This document shows, piece by piece, positions 16,067-25,270 of a DNA stretch of 46,891 nucleotides (its first letter is position 1; every line of letters starts with the position of its first letter). A program made the translations under genes and the position numbers. The DNA comes from an uncultured bacterium (GTDB lineage: Bacteria > Verrucomicrobiota > Kiritimatiellia > RFP12 > UBA1067), in contig CACXPT010000031.1 in assembly GCA_902769585.1 (NCBI GenBank), forward strand, positions 1 through 46,891, written 5' to 3'. Under the pieces are notes generated by a model. The model was given only the letters and a program-made list of their open reading frames with translations, searched no databases and had not been told where the DNA came from.

Positions 16067-17842
16067 TCACGCGCGGGTGAGACGGGCGATCACGCGTGTG
16101 GCACCGAGGTTGAGGAGGCCCAGCTTCAGGAACAGCCGGCCGAGGAACGTGTCGGCCTCGGTGCGGATCTCCTTGATCGCGATGCCTTCCTTGGCGCAGA
16201 GCGCGCGGAAGTCCTTGAGCGTGACGATGTGGATGTTGGGCGTGTCGTACCACTCGAACGGCAGCTGCGGGTTGACGGGGAGGTGGCCCCTGAACAGTAA
16301 CAGCAGACGGATGCGGTAGGACGCGAAGTTGGGGAAGGAGACGATCGCCTCGTCGGCCTTGTTTAGGATGCGTCCAAGCAGCTCGCGCGGATGCCTGACG
16401 GTCTGGAGCGTCTCGGAGAGGACAGCGAGGTCGTAGGCGTGGTCGGGGATTAGGTCTAGGCCTTCGTCGGCGTCGTCGTAGAGGACGTCCAGGCCGTCGG
16501 CGATGCCGGCGCAGATGCGGTCGTACTCGATCTCGATGCCGGTGCCGCGCACGTCCTTTCCTGCGCGAAGCAGGTGGAGTAGCGAGCCGGTGCCGCAGCC
16601 GATGTCCAGGACGCGCGAGCCCGCGGGCACCATGTCCACGATCGGGGCGAACTTGCGCTTCTTCTCGGGCGGCACCTCGCGGGCGTCGTCGCGGAAGAAC
16701 CCGCCCATGACCTTCGACAGTTCCTTCGTGTGGGTGAGGAAGCCGTCATGGCCGACCTTGATGTCGAGATGGGAGTAGTCGACGGACTTGCCTGCCTTGA
16801 GCATCCCAGTGGCTATCGAGCGGCTCTGGTCCGTGGAGAACAGCCAGTCGCCGGAGATGGATATGAGCAGGAGGCGCGCGGTGACGCGGCGGCAGACCTC
16901 ATCGAGGGAGCCGTACTTCTCCGCGGCGTCGTAACGGTCCATCGCGTGGGTGATCTGGAGATAGGAATTGGCGTCGAAGCGCGCGAGGAACTTCTTTGCC
17001 TGGTAGTTCAGGTAGCTCTCGATGGCGAGGGTTGTGCCGAAGCGCGCGGCGTGCGCCTCCAGCCACTCCTTCCCCTTGGCGAGCCATGTGTCCTGCGGCT
17101 TGCGTCCGAAGCGGCGGTTGAGGAGGTCTAGGGAGAGGTAGGTGATGTGGGCCACCTGGCGCGCCTGGGCGAGGCCCACGTCGGGTCGGCCGGCAGGGGA
17201 GTCATAGTAGTCTCCGTTCTGCCACTTCGGGTCGAGCGTGATGGCGTAGCGGCCAACGATGTCGAAGGCGAGGGCCTGCGCGTTGAGCGCTGCGCCGGAG
17301 GCGATCATGACGGCCTTGTCAACTTCGCCCGGATGGGCGGCGAGCCACTCGATCACCTGGATGCCGCCGAAGCTGCCGCCCACGAGGGCGGCGAGGTGCG
17401 TGACGCCAAGCTGGCGCAGAAGGGCGCGGTACACCTCCACGGTGTCACCGATCGTGAAGCGCGGGAATGCAGAGCCGTACGGACGGCCGGTGGCGGGGTT
17501 GACGGAGGATGGCCCCGTGGTGCCCTTGCAGCCGCCGAGCACGTTGGCGCAGATCACGCGGTAGCGCGTGGTGTCGATGGCCTTGCCGGGACCGACGATG
17601 CCGTCCCACCAGCCGGAGGACTCCGTCTCGTTGGCGTAGCGTCCGGCGACGTGCGCGTCGCCCGTGAGGGCGTGGCAGATGAAGATGACGTTGTCGTTCT
17701 CGGGGCGTTCGGGTCCGCAAGACTCCCATGCCACGTCGACGCGCGCGAGCGTACCGCCCTCCTCCAGGCGGAAACCGCCTGGCGGAAGGTCCAGCGTCGT
17801 CACGTGCGTCTCGACGACATCTACTGTCGGTCTGCTGGTCAT
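16067..17842 (-). CDS. metX: Homoserine O-acetyltransferase MetX fused to MetW-like methyltransferase domain
   Basis: 591-residue fusion. Residues 1 to about 385 are MetX, an alpha/beta hydrolase that acylates homoserine for methionine synthesis: ICHALTGDAHVAG, the CKGTTGPSSVNPATG loop, nucleophile elbow GGSFGGIQ (Ser157), the SISGDWLFS Asp region and VGHDGFL with the catalytic His. Residues about 390-591 are MetW: VLDIGCGTGSLLHLL is the SAM-binding motif I, then AVLSETLQTVRHP, FPNFASYRIR and PFEWYDTPNIH, all MetW hallmarks. In many bacteria metX and metW are adjacent and co-translated; here they form one chain. The stop of upstream glgP is 12 bp before the ATG. The ribosome site is weak (AAAGAG). 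Confidence 0.93.
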   Translation of the reverse strand: MTSRPTVDVVETHVTTLDLPPGGFRLEEGGTLARVDVAWESCGPERPENDNVIFICHALTGDAHVAGRYANETESSGWWDGIVGPGKAIDTTRYRVICANVLGGCKGTTGPSSVNPATGRPYGSAFPRFTIGDTVEVYRALLRQLGVTHLAALVGGSFGGIQVIEWLAAHPGEVDKAVMIASGAALNAQALAFDIVGRYAITLDPKWQNGDYYDSPAGRPDVGLAQARQVAHITYLSLDLLNRRFGRKPQDTWLAKGKEWLEAHAARFGTTLAIESYLNYQAKKFLARFDANSYLQITHAMDRYDAAEKYGSLDEVCRRVTARLLLISISGDWLFSTDQSRSIATGMLKAGKSVDYSHLDIKVGHDGFLTHTKELSKVMGGFFRDDAREVPPEKKRKFAPIVDMVPAGSRVLDIGCGTGSLLHLLRAGKDVRGTGIEIEYDRICAGIADGLDVLYDDADEGLDLIPDHAYDLAVLSETLQTVRHPRELLGRILNKADEAIVSFPNFASYRIRLLLLFRGHLPVNPQLPFEWYDTPNIHIVTLKDFRALCAKEGIAIKEIRTEADTFLGRLFLKLGLLNLGATRVIARLTRA

Positions 17843-17854
17843 CCAATCAACTCT

Positions 17855-20326
17855 TTAACCTTTTAACCTTCGAACTCGACGGGCTTGACGTTCCAGATGT
17901 CGTTGGCGTACTCCATGACGGCGCGGTCTGAGGAGAATCGTCCGGAGCGGGCTGATGAGGGACATGCGGTTCCAGCGCGCCGGGTCGCGGTAGGCGGCGT
18001 CCACCCGGTCCTGCGCGTCGCTGTAGCTGCGCAGGTCGGCGAGGAGCATGTAGTAGTCGTTGTACTCGAGCAGCGAGCGGAGGATCGGGTCGAAGAGCCC
18101 GGGCTCGAGGAGCGAGAACACGTTGCGGCGGATCATGTCGAGCGCGAGGGCGATCTCTGGGTCCTTCTTCGCGTAGTCGATGGACCTGTACGTCGGGCGC
18201 AGCGTCGCGACGTCTGCGGTGCGCATGCCGAAGAGGAACATGTTCTCGTCGCCGACTTCCTGGTTGATCTCGACGTTGGCGCCGTCGAAGGTGCCGAGGG
18301 TGAGCGCGCCGTTGATCATGAACTTCATGTTGCCGGTGCCGGACGCCTCGGTGCCTGCGAGGGATATCTGCTCGCTCACCTCTGCTGCTGGCATGATCTT
18401 CTCGGCGAGCGAGACGCGGTAGTCGGGCAGGAACACGACGGAGAGCTTGCCGCGCGTGCGCGGGTTGGCGTTCACCACACCTGCGATGCCGTGGATGAGG
18501 CGGATGATGAGCTTGGCCATGTGGTAGCCGGGGGCGGCCTTGGCCGCGAAGATGAACGCGCGCGGCACGGGGTCGTACTTCGGGTCCGCCAGAAGGCGGT
18601 TGTAGAGGATGATGATGTAGAGCGCGAGCAGGAGCTGGCGTTTGTACTCGTGGAGGCGCTTCACCTGCACGTCGAAGATCGCTGCCGGGTCGAGCTTCAC
18701 GCCGAGCGTCGAGGATACGTAGCGCGCGAGCAGGCGCTTGTTCGAGAGCTTGATCTTGGCGAGGGTGTTGAGGAACGCCTTGTCCTGGAAGAACGACTCG
18801 AGCTTGCGAAGCTCCTCCAGGTGGGTGATCCAGCCGGTGCCGATCTTGTCGGTGATCAGCTGGGCGAGGGGAGGATTGGCCTTGAGGAGCCAACGGCGCG
18901 GCGTGATGCCGTTAGTCACGTTGTGGAAGTGGTCGGGCATCAGCTCGTAGAAGTCCTTGAAGAGCGACGTCTTGAGGATCTCGGAGTGGAGCTGGGCGAC
19001 GCCGTTCACGCTGGAGGAGCCGACGATCGCGAGGTTCGCCATGCGCACGGAACGTTCGCCGCCCTCGTCGATTAGGCTCATGCGCGCGAGACGCGCCTGA
19101 TCGCCGGGGTAGAGGCCGGAGATCTGCTTGAGGAAGCGGCCGTTGATCTCGTAGATGATCTGGAGATGGCGGGGGAGCAGTCGCTCGAGCATCGGGACTG
19201 GCCACTTCTCCAGCGCCTCGGGGAGGACGGTGTGGTTGGTGTAGCCTGTCGTGCGGCGGGTGATGTCCCACGCCTCGTCCCAGCCCAGGCCCTCGTCGTC
19301 CATCAGGACTCGCATCAGCTCGGGGATGACGAGCGCGGGGTGGGTCTCGTTCAGGTGGATGAACGCCTTCTCTGGGAGCTTGTGCCAGTCGTCGTTGTCG
19401 ACGCGGAAGCGGCGCAGGATGTCGCCGAGCGAGCAGCAGACGAAGAAGTACTGCTGGCGCAGGCGCAGCTCCTTGCCGGCCATGGTGTTGTCGTTGGGGT
19501 AGAGCACCTTGGTGAGGTTCTCGGCGAGCACCTTGCGCTCGACGGCCTCCACGTACGAGCCCTTGTTGAAGTCGTCGAGGTTGAACTCGTCCGTAGCCTT
19601 CGCGCTCCAGAGGCGCAGGGTGTTCACGGCGTGGGAGTAGCCGACGATCGGCAGGTCGTAGGGAATGCCCTGCACCTGCTCGGCGCCGGTCCAGCGCCAT
19701 CTGGTCTCGCCGCGTTCGGTGATGCAGTCAACGCGGCCACCGAACTGGACGATCTGCGAGTACTCCGGACGGACGAGTTCCCAGGGGTAGCCGTCCTTGA
19801 GCCAGCGGTCCGGCTCCTCCACCTGCTGCCCGTCCACGATGCGCTGGCGGAAGATGCCGTAGTCGTAGCGGAGGCCGTAGCCCATGCCGGCGAGGTCGAG
19901 GGTGGACATCGAGTCGAGGAAGCATGCGGCGAGGCGGCCGAGGCCGCCGTTGCCGAGGCCTGCGTCGGTCTCGAACTCGCGAAGGGAGTTCCAGTCGAGG
20001 CCGTACTCCTTGAGCGCCTCGGTGCACTCGCGGTCGAGCTTCAGGTTGATGACGTTGTTGCCGAGGAGCCGGCCGATGAGGAACTCGAGCGAAAGGTAGT
20101 ACACGCGCCGGGTGTTCTGGCGGTGGTACGTCTCCTGCGTCTCCATCCAGCGCTCGACGAGCCGGTCGCGTATCGCGTACGCGAACGCGGCGTACTGGTC
20201 GCGGGGCGTCGCTGCGCCCTCGTACTTGGCCTGCGTGTAGCGCAGGTGCCACGCGTAATCCTGCTTCAGGCCCTCTACCGTCATCTCGACGCGCCTGTCG
20301 CGCTTCTTGCTTCCTCTAGTGTCCAT
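17855..20326 (-). CDS. glgP: Glycogen/starch phosphorylase with a C-terminal frameshift
   Basis: GT35 phosphorylase that releases glucose-1-phosphate from glycogen. Residues run from YYLSLEFLIGRLLGNN through the active site ETHPALVIPELMR to EASGTGNMKFMINGALTLGT, where the Lys in NMKF binds PLP. The open frame gives 823 residues from ATG 20326; longer starts lie in the promoter. After WNRMSLIS near 17953 the frame turns into an Arg-rich tail, whereas the next frame reads ARSGRFSSDRAVMEYANDIW and ends at TAA 17863, exactly the expected GlgP C terminus. A one-base insertion at about 17953 is therefore likely, either a sequencing error or a recent mutation. The lost part includes the conserved FSSDR segment, so a real shift could impair activity. 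Confidence 0.93.
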   Translation of the reverse strand: MDTRGSKKRDRRVEMTVEGLKQDYAWHLRYTQAKYEGAATPRDQYAAFAYAIRDRLVERWMETQETYHRQNTRRVYYLSLEFLIGRLLGNNVINLKLDRECTEALKEYGLDWNSLREFETDAGLGNGGLGRLAACFLDSMSTLDLAGMGYGLRYDYGIFRQRIVDGQQVEEPDRWLKDGYPWELVRPEYSQIVQFGGRVDCITERGETRWRWTGAEQVQGIPYDLPIVGYSHAVNTLRLWSAKATDEFNLDDFNKGSYVEAVERKVLAENLTKVLYPNDNTMAGKELRLRQQYFFVCCSLGDILRRFRVDNDDWHKLPEKAFIHLNETHPALVIPELMRVLMDDEGLGWDEAWDITRRTTGYTNHTVLPEALEKWPVPMLERLLPRHLQIIYEINGRFLKQISGLYPGDQARLARMSLIDEGGERSVRMANLAIVGSSSVNGVAQLHSEILKTSLFKDFYELMPDHFHNVTNGITPRRWLLKANPPLAQLITDKIGTGWITHLEELRKLESFFQDKAFLNTLAKIKLSNKRLLARYVSSTLGVKLDPAAIFDVQVKRLHEYKRQLLLALYIIILYNRLLADPKYDPVPRAFIFAAKAAPGYHMAKLIIRLIHGIAGVVNANPRTRGKLSVVFLPDYRVSLAEKIMPAAEVSEQISLAGTEASGTGNMKFMINGALTLGTFDGANVEINQEVGDENMFLFGMRTADVATLRPTYRSIDYAKKDPEIALALDMIRRNVFSLLEPGLFDPILRSLLEYNDYYMLLADLRSYSDAQDRVDAAYRDPARWNRMSLISPLRTILLRPRRHGVRQRHLERQARRVRRLKG

Positions 20327-20355
20327 GTTCTCTTCTTTCTCCGAAAAGTCCATAT

Positions 20356-20364
20356 AGTATATCA
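20356..20364 (-). promoter_or_regulatory. Extended -10 element upstream of glgP
   Basis: Minus-strand TGA-TATACT, about 30 bp upstream of the glgP ATG. No good -35 is seen, which fits an extended -10 promoter. Confidence 0.45.
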
Positions 20365-20392
20365 AATCCTTTCGCCCGTGTTCGCGAGAATA

Positions 20393-20401
20393 TGGTATAC
20401 T
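20393..20401 (+). promoter_or_regulatory. Extended -10 element upstream of bamA
   Basis: TGG-TATACT, 57 bp before the bamA ATG and divergent from the glgP element. The leader of about 50 nt ends in a ribosome site near 20450. The -35 is not convincing. Confidence 0.5.
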
Positions 20402-20458
20402 GTCTGCCGACCACAAGAGTAAGGACTAGCTTTGAACCACGAAAACAAAGGCGGTAAC

Positions 20459-22876
20459 ATGAAGAAAACGCTTCTGGCGGCGCTTCTGGCGCTCGCGGGA
20501 ATGGTGCAGGCGGCGAAGGTGTCGTCGGTCTCGGTAAAGATGTCCGACGGGACGGACCTGAACACTGGCGACGTGACGGCGCGCTGCCAGGTGAAGGTGG
20601 GCGACGAGTTCGACCCTGAGCAGTGCGCGCGCGACGTGCGAGCGCTGCGCGATACGGGCGAGTACGACAACATCGTCCTCAAGGCCGAGCATGGGGCCAA
20701 GGGCATCGACATAACATATGTCGTGACGCCGAAGCTTCGCTTCCAGGGGCCGCTCAACGTGACGGGCAACGACTACTGGTCGGTATCCAAGATCACGTCT
20801 CTCTCGGAGCTTAAGGACGGCTATCCGTACGGCGAGGCCGACTTCGAGGCGGCTGCGGGCCGGGTCAAGCGCGCGTACCAGAAGAAGTTCTTCCCGGACG
20901 TGAAGGTCTCGTACCGGCTCGAGCCGATCCCGGAGTTCCCCGGCGCAGTGCACGTGACGATGGACATCGAGGAAGGGGCCCGCAAGAAGATACACGCCTT
21001 CGTGTTCCGGGGTCAGAACGCGGTCTTCGAGAAGTATTCGTGGTGGGATCCCGAGGGGTGGCTCAAGGACGACGCCTATCCTCTGCGCGCCACCTTCGAC
21101 GATTATCCGTGGTGGAATCCGTGGGGGTGGTTCAGCGACACGCCGGCAACGGACCAGGACTTCGCCGAGGCTCGCGACAAGGTGGCCGCCTACTACCGCG
21201 ACAGGGGCTTTCTGGATGTCAAGGTGTCCCTGCCGGAGGAGGAGATCTTGCCGAACGGCGATGTCGACCGCGTGTTCACCATCGAGGAGGGTATGAGGTA
21301 CAAGGTGGGACGCATGTCCGTCGTTGGCACGAAGCAGTATCCCGCCGACGCGGTGCTCGCCGCGAACAAGACGCTCGCCACGGGCGACATCGCCGGCGCG
21401 GCCGCGATGGCAGAGGCCGCTCACCAGATGGAGGTGTTCTGCGGGTCTGGCGAGAAGCCGCTCGCCGACACGCACGTCACCGTACGGCAGATACCGTCCG
21501 GCGCGAACCCCGAGGTGATCGACCTCGAGTTCGCCGTGGAGGAGGGCGTGCCCGTGATAATCAACCGGGTCCTTATCCGCGGCAACGACTACACGAAGGA
21601 CAAGGTGCTGCGCCGCGAGATAACGCTCTCGCCCGGCGACCCGATGCTGGCCGACAAGGCTGAGCGCAGCAAGCGCCGCCTGGAGAACCTGCGCTACTTC
21701 GATCGAGTTCAGTACTATCTGGAGAAGGTCGACGGCGGCGAGGCGAAGGACGGCAAGCCCGAGGTGCGCGACCTCGTGTACGAGGTTTCCGAGCACAGCA
21801 CCGGAAACTTCTCGGTCGGCATCGGCGCGAGCTCCATTGATTCGGTGTACGGCATGATTGAGCTGCGAGAGCACAACTTCGACCTCTTCAAGCCGTGGCG
21901 GTTCCGCGGCGCCGGGCAGAAGGGACGCATCTCGGCGATGGTTGGCCCCCGTATCCAGAACTACGAGGCGTCCGTCACCGAACCGTACCTCTTCGATCGC
22001 CTGCTTGAGCTCACGGTCGGCGGCTACAGCAGATGGAGCGGCACGCACGACGAGTACGACGTCATTCGCACTGGCCTGTTTGGCGACTTGTCGTATCCGG
22101 TCAAGTTCTGGCCTACGGCCAGGACCACGGGACGCCTTGGCTTCTATCTTGCAGCCGAGTACATCTCGATGGACGACGTCGAGGACAGCGTTTGGTACAA
22201 CCCCAAGACGGACGACACGGCGTGGCGCGCGTTCAAGGAGGAGGAGCACAAGTATAGCGAGAACTGGGAAATTCCGATTCAGATATACTGGAGGGATGAC
22301 ACTACCGACAAGATCTTCTTCCCGACCAGGGGACATCGCACGAAGATCTACGGGCAGGTCACCGCCGGCGACAACGACTACTGGAGGGTCGGTTTCGACT
22401 ACCGCCAGTACTTTACAGTCGTGAAAAAGTACGGTCATGTCTTCGCCTTCCGCCTCCACGGCGATACGCTCGACGCGTTTTCCGGGGACGTGCCGATCTA
22501 CGATCGCCTGTTCCTGGGCGGCCCGTACGATATCCGCGGCTTTGACAAGTACGAGATATCGCCTCACATCTGGAGGTATGCCGGCAAGCAAGGAGGTTAT
22601 GCGTCCTGGGGCGGTCAGACCGCCTGGTTCGCCAAGGTGGAGTACGTAATTCCCGTCATAAAGTATCTCAGCATAGCGCTCTTCACCGACCTCGGCAGCG
22701 TGGGGGCAGACGAGTTCGACTTCGAGACGGACAACTTCTGCTGGACGATCGGTCTTGGGCTACGTCTCAACATCGAGTCCTTCCCGATCCGTCTTGACTT
22801 CGCAACGCCGATCGTCGATCCTGACGACGATGTGGACGAGCAGGTGTTCTCGTTCACCATCGGCCGCGACTTCTAA
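20459..22876 (+). CDS. bamA: Outer membrane protein assembly factor BamA
   Basis: 805-residue Omp85 protein that inserts beta-barrel proteins into the outer membrane. The first 18 residues (MKKTLLAALLALAGMVQA) are a signal peptide. Residues about 20-430 hold the periplasmic POTRA repeats; one of them contains a Trp-rich loop (YSWWDPEGW ... YPWWNPWGW). The C-terminal half is the barrel, with the family motif IRGF in GGPYDIRGFDKY and a final Phe (TIGRDF) as the barrel-signal. The start ATG 20459 is chosen over 20432 by the signal peptide. It leads an envelope-assembly cluster with skp and lpxD, the same order as bamA-skp-lpxD in E. coli. Confidence 0.95.
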   Translation: MKKTLLAALLALAGMVQAAKVSSVSVKMSDGTDLNTGDVTARCQVKVGDEFDPEQCARDVRALRDTGEYDNIVLKAEHGAKGIDITYVVTPKLRFQGPLNVTGNDYWSVSKITSLSELKDGYPYGEADFEAAAGRVKRAYQKKFFPDVKVSYRLEPIPEFPGAVHVTMDIEEGARKKIHAFVFRGQNAVFEKYSWWDPEGWLKDDAYPLRATFDDYPWWNPWGWFSDTPATDQDFAEARDKVAAYYRDRGFLDVKVSLPEEEILPNGDVDRVFTIEEGMRYKVGRMSVVGTKQYPADAVLAANKTLATGDIAGAAAMAEAAHQMEVFCGSGEKPLADTHVTVRQIPSGANPEVIDLEFAVEEGVPVIINRVLIRGNDYTKDKVLRREITLSPGDPMLADKAERSKRRLENLRYFDRVQYYLEKVDGGEAKDGKPEVRDLVYEVSEHSTGNFSVGIGASSIDSVYGMIELREHNFDLFKPWRFRGAGQKGRISAMVGPRIQNYEASVTEPYLFDRLLELTVGGYSRWSGTHDEYDVIRTGLFGDLSYPVKFWPTARTTGRLGFYLAAEYISMDDVEDSVWYNPKTDDTAWRAFKEEEHKYSENWEIPIQIYWRDDTTDKIFFPTRGHRTKIYGQVTAGDNDYWRVGFDYRQYFTVVKKYGHVFAFRLHGDTLDAFSGDVPIYDRLFLGGPYDIRGFDKYEISPHIWRYAGKQGGYASWGGQTAWFAKVEYVIPVIKYLSIALFTDLGSVGADEFDFETDNFCWTIGLGLRLNIESFPIRLDFATPIVDPDDDVDEQVFSFTIGRDF

Positions 22877-22909
22877 GCCAAATAGAAAGTACATGAAGGA
22901 CATCCAACC

Positions 22910-23494
22910 ATGAAAAAGACTGTAATTGCGCTGACAATTCTCGCGAGCCTCGCGGGCATCGCTGACCTCAAGGTCGGCACGGTGAACATGATCCACCTGG
23001 TGGAGCTGCACCCCACCCACGAGTCTAACAAGACGCTCGTGAAGTCGTCGAACGACGACTTCAAGGCCAAGCTGGACGAGAAGCAGGACGCGCTCAAGGC
23101 CATGCTAGACGATGCGCGCAAGACATACGACGACATGCAGAATCCCATGCTGTCCGCTTCCGCGAAGGCGGACGCCCAGAAGAAGCTGGACGGGATGCAG
23201 CAGAAGATCAATGCCGCGCGTCAGGACCTGATCCGCTCCGAGCAGAACTACCGAGAGACGATGAACGACCTGGAGACACGTCTCCTAAAGATGGAGACGT
23301 CGGACATCCGCGCCAAGATTTCCGTCTACGCGAAGGAGAAGGGGCTTGACCTTGTGATTGACTCCACCATGGCGGCATACGCGAACGATTCTCTCGACGT
23401 TACCGACGACATTCTGAAGGCGATGAACGTGGATCCCGCAAAGCGGAAGGCGCTCAAGGAAAAGGGCAAGGAGAAGAAGAGTGAAGGCAAGTGA
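22910..23494 (+). CDS. skp: Skp/OmpH-like periplasmic chaperone
   Basis: 194 residues with an N-terminal signal peptide (MKKTVIALTILASLAGIA). The mature start KVGTVNMIHLVELHP matches the beta-strand core of the Skp/OmpH family (IAvVDmqkv type). Residues about 40-135 are a long charged helix predicted to be coiled coil, forming the tentacles that hold unfolded outer membrane proteins. A second core segment (KGLDLVIDSTMAAYANDSLDVTDDIL) ends the fold. A Lys-rich tail closes the protein. It lies 33 bp after bamA, and its last 14 bases overlap lpxD. Confidence 0.88.
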   Translation: MKKTVIALTILASLAGIADLKVGTVNMIHLVELHPTHESNKTLVKSSNDDFKAKLDEKQDALKAMLDDARKTYDDMQNPMLSASAKADAQKKLDGMQQKINAARQDLIRSEQNYRETMNDLETRLLKMETSDIRAKISVYAKEKGLDLVIDSTMAAYANDSLDVTDDILKAMNVDPAKRKALKEKGKEKKSEGK

Positions 23495-24518
23495 GCTGGC
23501 GGTCCGTCTCGGCGGCACGCTGGAGGGGGATGACGTCGAGCTGTTTGCATGCGGCGGCCTTGAGGAAGCCCGCAAGGGTGACCTTTCGTTCTGCAAGGAC
23601 GTGAAGCACGTCAAGCTCGTGCAGACCACCCAGGCATCGGCCGTCCTGCTGCCGCCTGACTGGTCTGACGGCGCCCCGTGCCCAATCATCCGCGTGGCGG
23701 ACCCGAACCATGCCTGCATGGCAGCGGCGGAGATGTTTGCGCCGCCCACGCCAGTCCGCGCGCCCGGTGTTCACCCCACGGCCATCGTCGATCCTTCCGT
23801 GAAGCTCGGCGCAGACGTCCACGTGGGTGCATACACGATCATTGAGAAGGATTCCGTGATCGGCGACGGCGCGGTCATCGAGGCGCAGGTGTTCATCGGC
23901 GAGAACTGCACCGTCGGCGCGCGCACCCACATCTATCCGCAGGTTACACTTCGCGAAGGCACCAAGGTTGGCGCGGACTGCATTTTCCACTGCGGCGTGC
24001 GCCTCGGCGGAGACGGCTACGGCTTCAACAACGGCCGTCGCGATGACGGCAGCGTATATATCGAGAAGATTCCCCAGCTCGGCATCGTGGAGATCGGCGA
24101 CGGGGTGGAGATCGGCTCGAACACGACCATCGACCGTGCGCGCATCGGCCGCACATACATCGGGCCGATGACGAAGATCGACAACCTAGTGCAGATCGGC
24201 CACAACGTGAAGGTGAAGGGATATTCCGGCCTCATCGCGCAGAGCGGCGTGGCCGGCTCCACCGAGATCGGCTACGGCTGCCTCATCTGGGCGCAGGCCG
24301 GCATCTCGGGCCACATCAAAATCGCCGACGGCGTGCAGGTGGGCCCGCAGGCGGGCGTTCCGCAGTCGCTCGACGGTTCTCTCAAGTACGTGATCGGCGC
24401 GCCGGCCATGTCCATGAAGGACCTCGCGGCCATTACGCTCGCGCCAAAGATGATCGCCAAGCTAAAGGCCGAGGTGAAGGAGCTAAAGTCCCGCCTCGCC
24501 GCCGCACCCACGGCATGA
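23481..24518 (+). CDS. lpxD: UDP-3-O-acylglucosamine N-acyltransferase
   Basis: 345 residues, the usual LpxD length. The enzyme adds the N-linked acyl chain in lipid A synthesis, so the organism should make LPS. An N-terminal uridine-binding domain (residues 1-100) precedes a left-handed beta helix of hexapeptide repeats (VHPTAIVDPSVKLGADVHVG onward). GGDGYGFN and LVQIGHNVKV carry the catalytic His region, and AQAGISGHIKI follows. Start is GTG 23481, with AAGGAG upstream inside the skp 3' end; the overlap suggests coupled translation. Confidence 0.95.
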   Translation: MKASELAVRLGGTLEGDDVELFACGGLEEARKGDLSFCKDVKHVKLVQTTQASAVLLPPDWSDGAPCPIIRVADPNHACMAAAEMFAPPTPVRAPGVHPTAIVDPSVKLGADVHVGAYTIIEKDSVIGDGAVIEAQVFIGENCTVGARTHIYPQVTLREGTKVGADCIFHCGVRLGGDGYGFNNGRRDDGSVYIEKIPQLGIVEIGDGVEIGSNTTIDRARIGRTYIGPMTKIDNLVQIGHNVKVKGYSGLIAQSGVAGSTEIGYGCLIWAQAGISGHIKIADGVQVGPQAGVPQSLDGSLKYVIGAPAMSMKDLAAITLAPKMIAKLKAEVKELKSRLAAAPTA

Positions 24519-25219
24519 AACCCGTAGTAGTCATACCCACCTACAACGAGAAAGAGAACGTCGCGGCGATGGCCGATGCCGTTCTCGCGGTCCTGCCGCC
24601 CGAGGGCATGATCCTTTTCTGCGACGACAACTCGCCCGACGGAACGGGCGCGATCATCGACGGCCTGTGCGCCGCAGAGCCGCGCATCCAGGTGCTCCAC
24701 CGCGAAAAGAAAGAGGGCCTCGGCCGTGCCTACGTGGCCGGATTCGCCCGTGCGCTCGCGATGGGTGCCACGCACGTAATCGAGATGGACTGCGATTTCT
24801 CGCACGATCCGAAGGACGTGGCGCGCATGCTGGAGGCGGTCGCGGATGCCGACGTGGTGATCGGCAGCCGCTACGTGAAGGGCGGCAAGTGCGTGGGCTG
24901 GCCGTTCAAGCGCTGGGCGATCTCTCGCGCGGGCGGCATCTTCATCCGTATCGTACTCGGACTCCCCGTGAAGGATCCCACCGGCGGCTTCAAGTGCTTC
25001 ACGCGCGCCGCGCTCGAGACGCTGGGCGACTTCTCCTCCATCCGTTCGTTCGGCTACTCTTTCCAGATGGAGATGAACTTCCGCATGTGGAAGGCCGGAC
25101 TGCGCCTGAAAGAAATCCCCATCACCTTCGCGGAGCGCCGCGCAGGCTACTCGAAGATCAGCGGCTCCATCGCCGTCGAGACGCTGAAGATGGTGTGGAA
25201 GTTGAGGATACGGTATTGA
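24515..25219 (+). CDS. Family 2 glycosyltransferase, polyprenol-phosphate mannose synthase-like
   Basis: 234 residues with no membrane segment, like DPM1/Ppm1-type soluble synthases. VIPTYNEKENV opens the GT-A fold, CDDNSPDGTG holds the first Asp motif, MDCDFSHDP is the DxD-equivalent, and SRYVKGG plus DPTGGFKCF are typical of dolichol-phosphate-mannose synthases. It should transfer a sugar from a nucleotide donor to a polyprenyl phosphate at the cytoplasmic membrane face. The ATG overlaps the lpxD stop by 4 bp. A UbiA-type polyprenyl transferase follows. Sugar identity is not determined. Confidence 0.85.
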   Translation: MKPVVVIPTYNEKENVAAMADAVLAVLPPEGMILFCDDNSPDGTGAIIDGLCAAEPRIQVLHREKKEGLGRAYVAGFARALAMGATHVIEMDCDFSHDPKDVARMLEAVADADVVIGSRYVKGGKCVGWPFKRWAISRAGGIFIRIVLGLPVKDPTGGFKCFTRAALETLGDFSSIRSFGYSFQMEMNFRMWKAGLRLKEIPITFAERRAGYSKISGSIAVETLKMVWKLRIRY

Positions 25220-25270
25220 GGTGTTGAGATGTTGAGGGGTTGTGGTGTTGTGGTGTTGAGAGGTTGAGGG
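25219..25270. repeat. GTGTTGAG-type simple repeat before the UbiA-family gene
   Basis: Degenerate G/T units (GGTGTTGAGATGTTGAG, then GGTTGTGGTGTTGTGGTGTTGAG, split here as two words) fill the whole gap between two genes and supply the ribosome-site region of the next. A short ATGTCG repetition continues into its first codons. Confidence 0.7.

Noticed and set aside
20426..22591. 721-residue antisense frame over bamA
   Set aside because: Shadow frame; the plus strand clearly encodes BamA.
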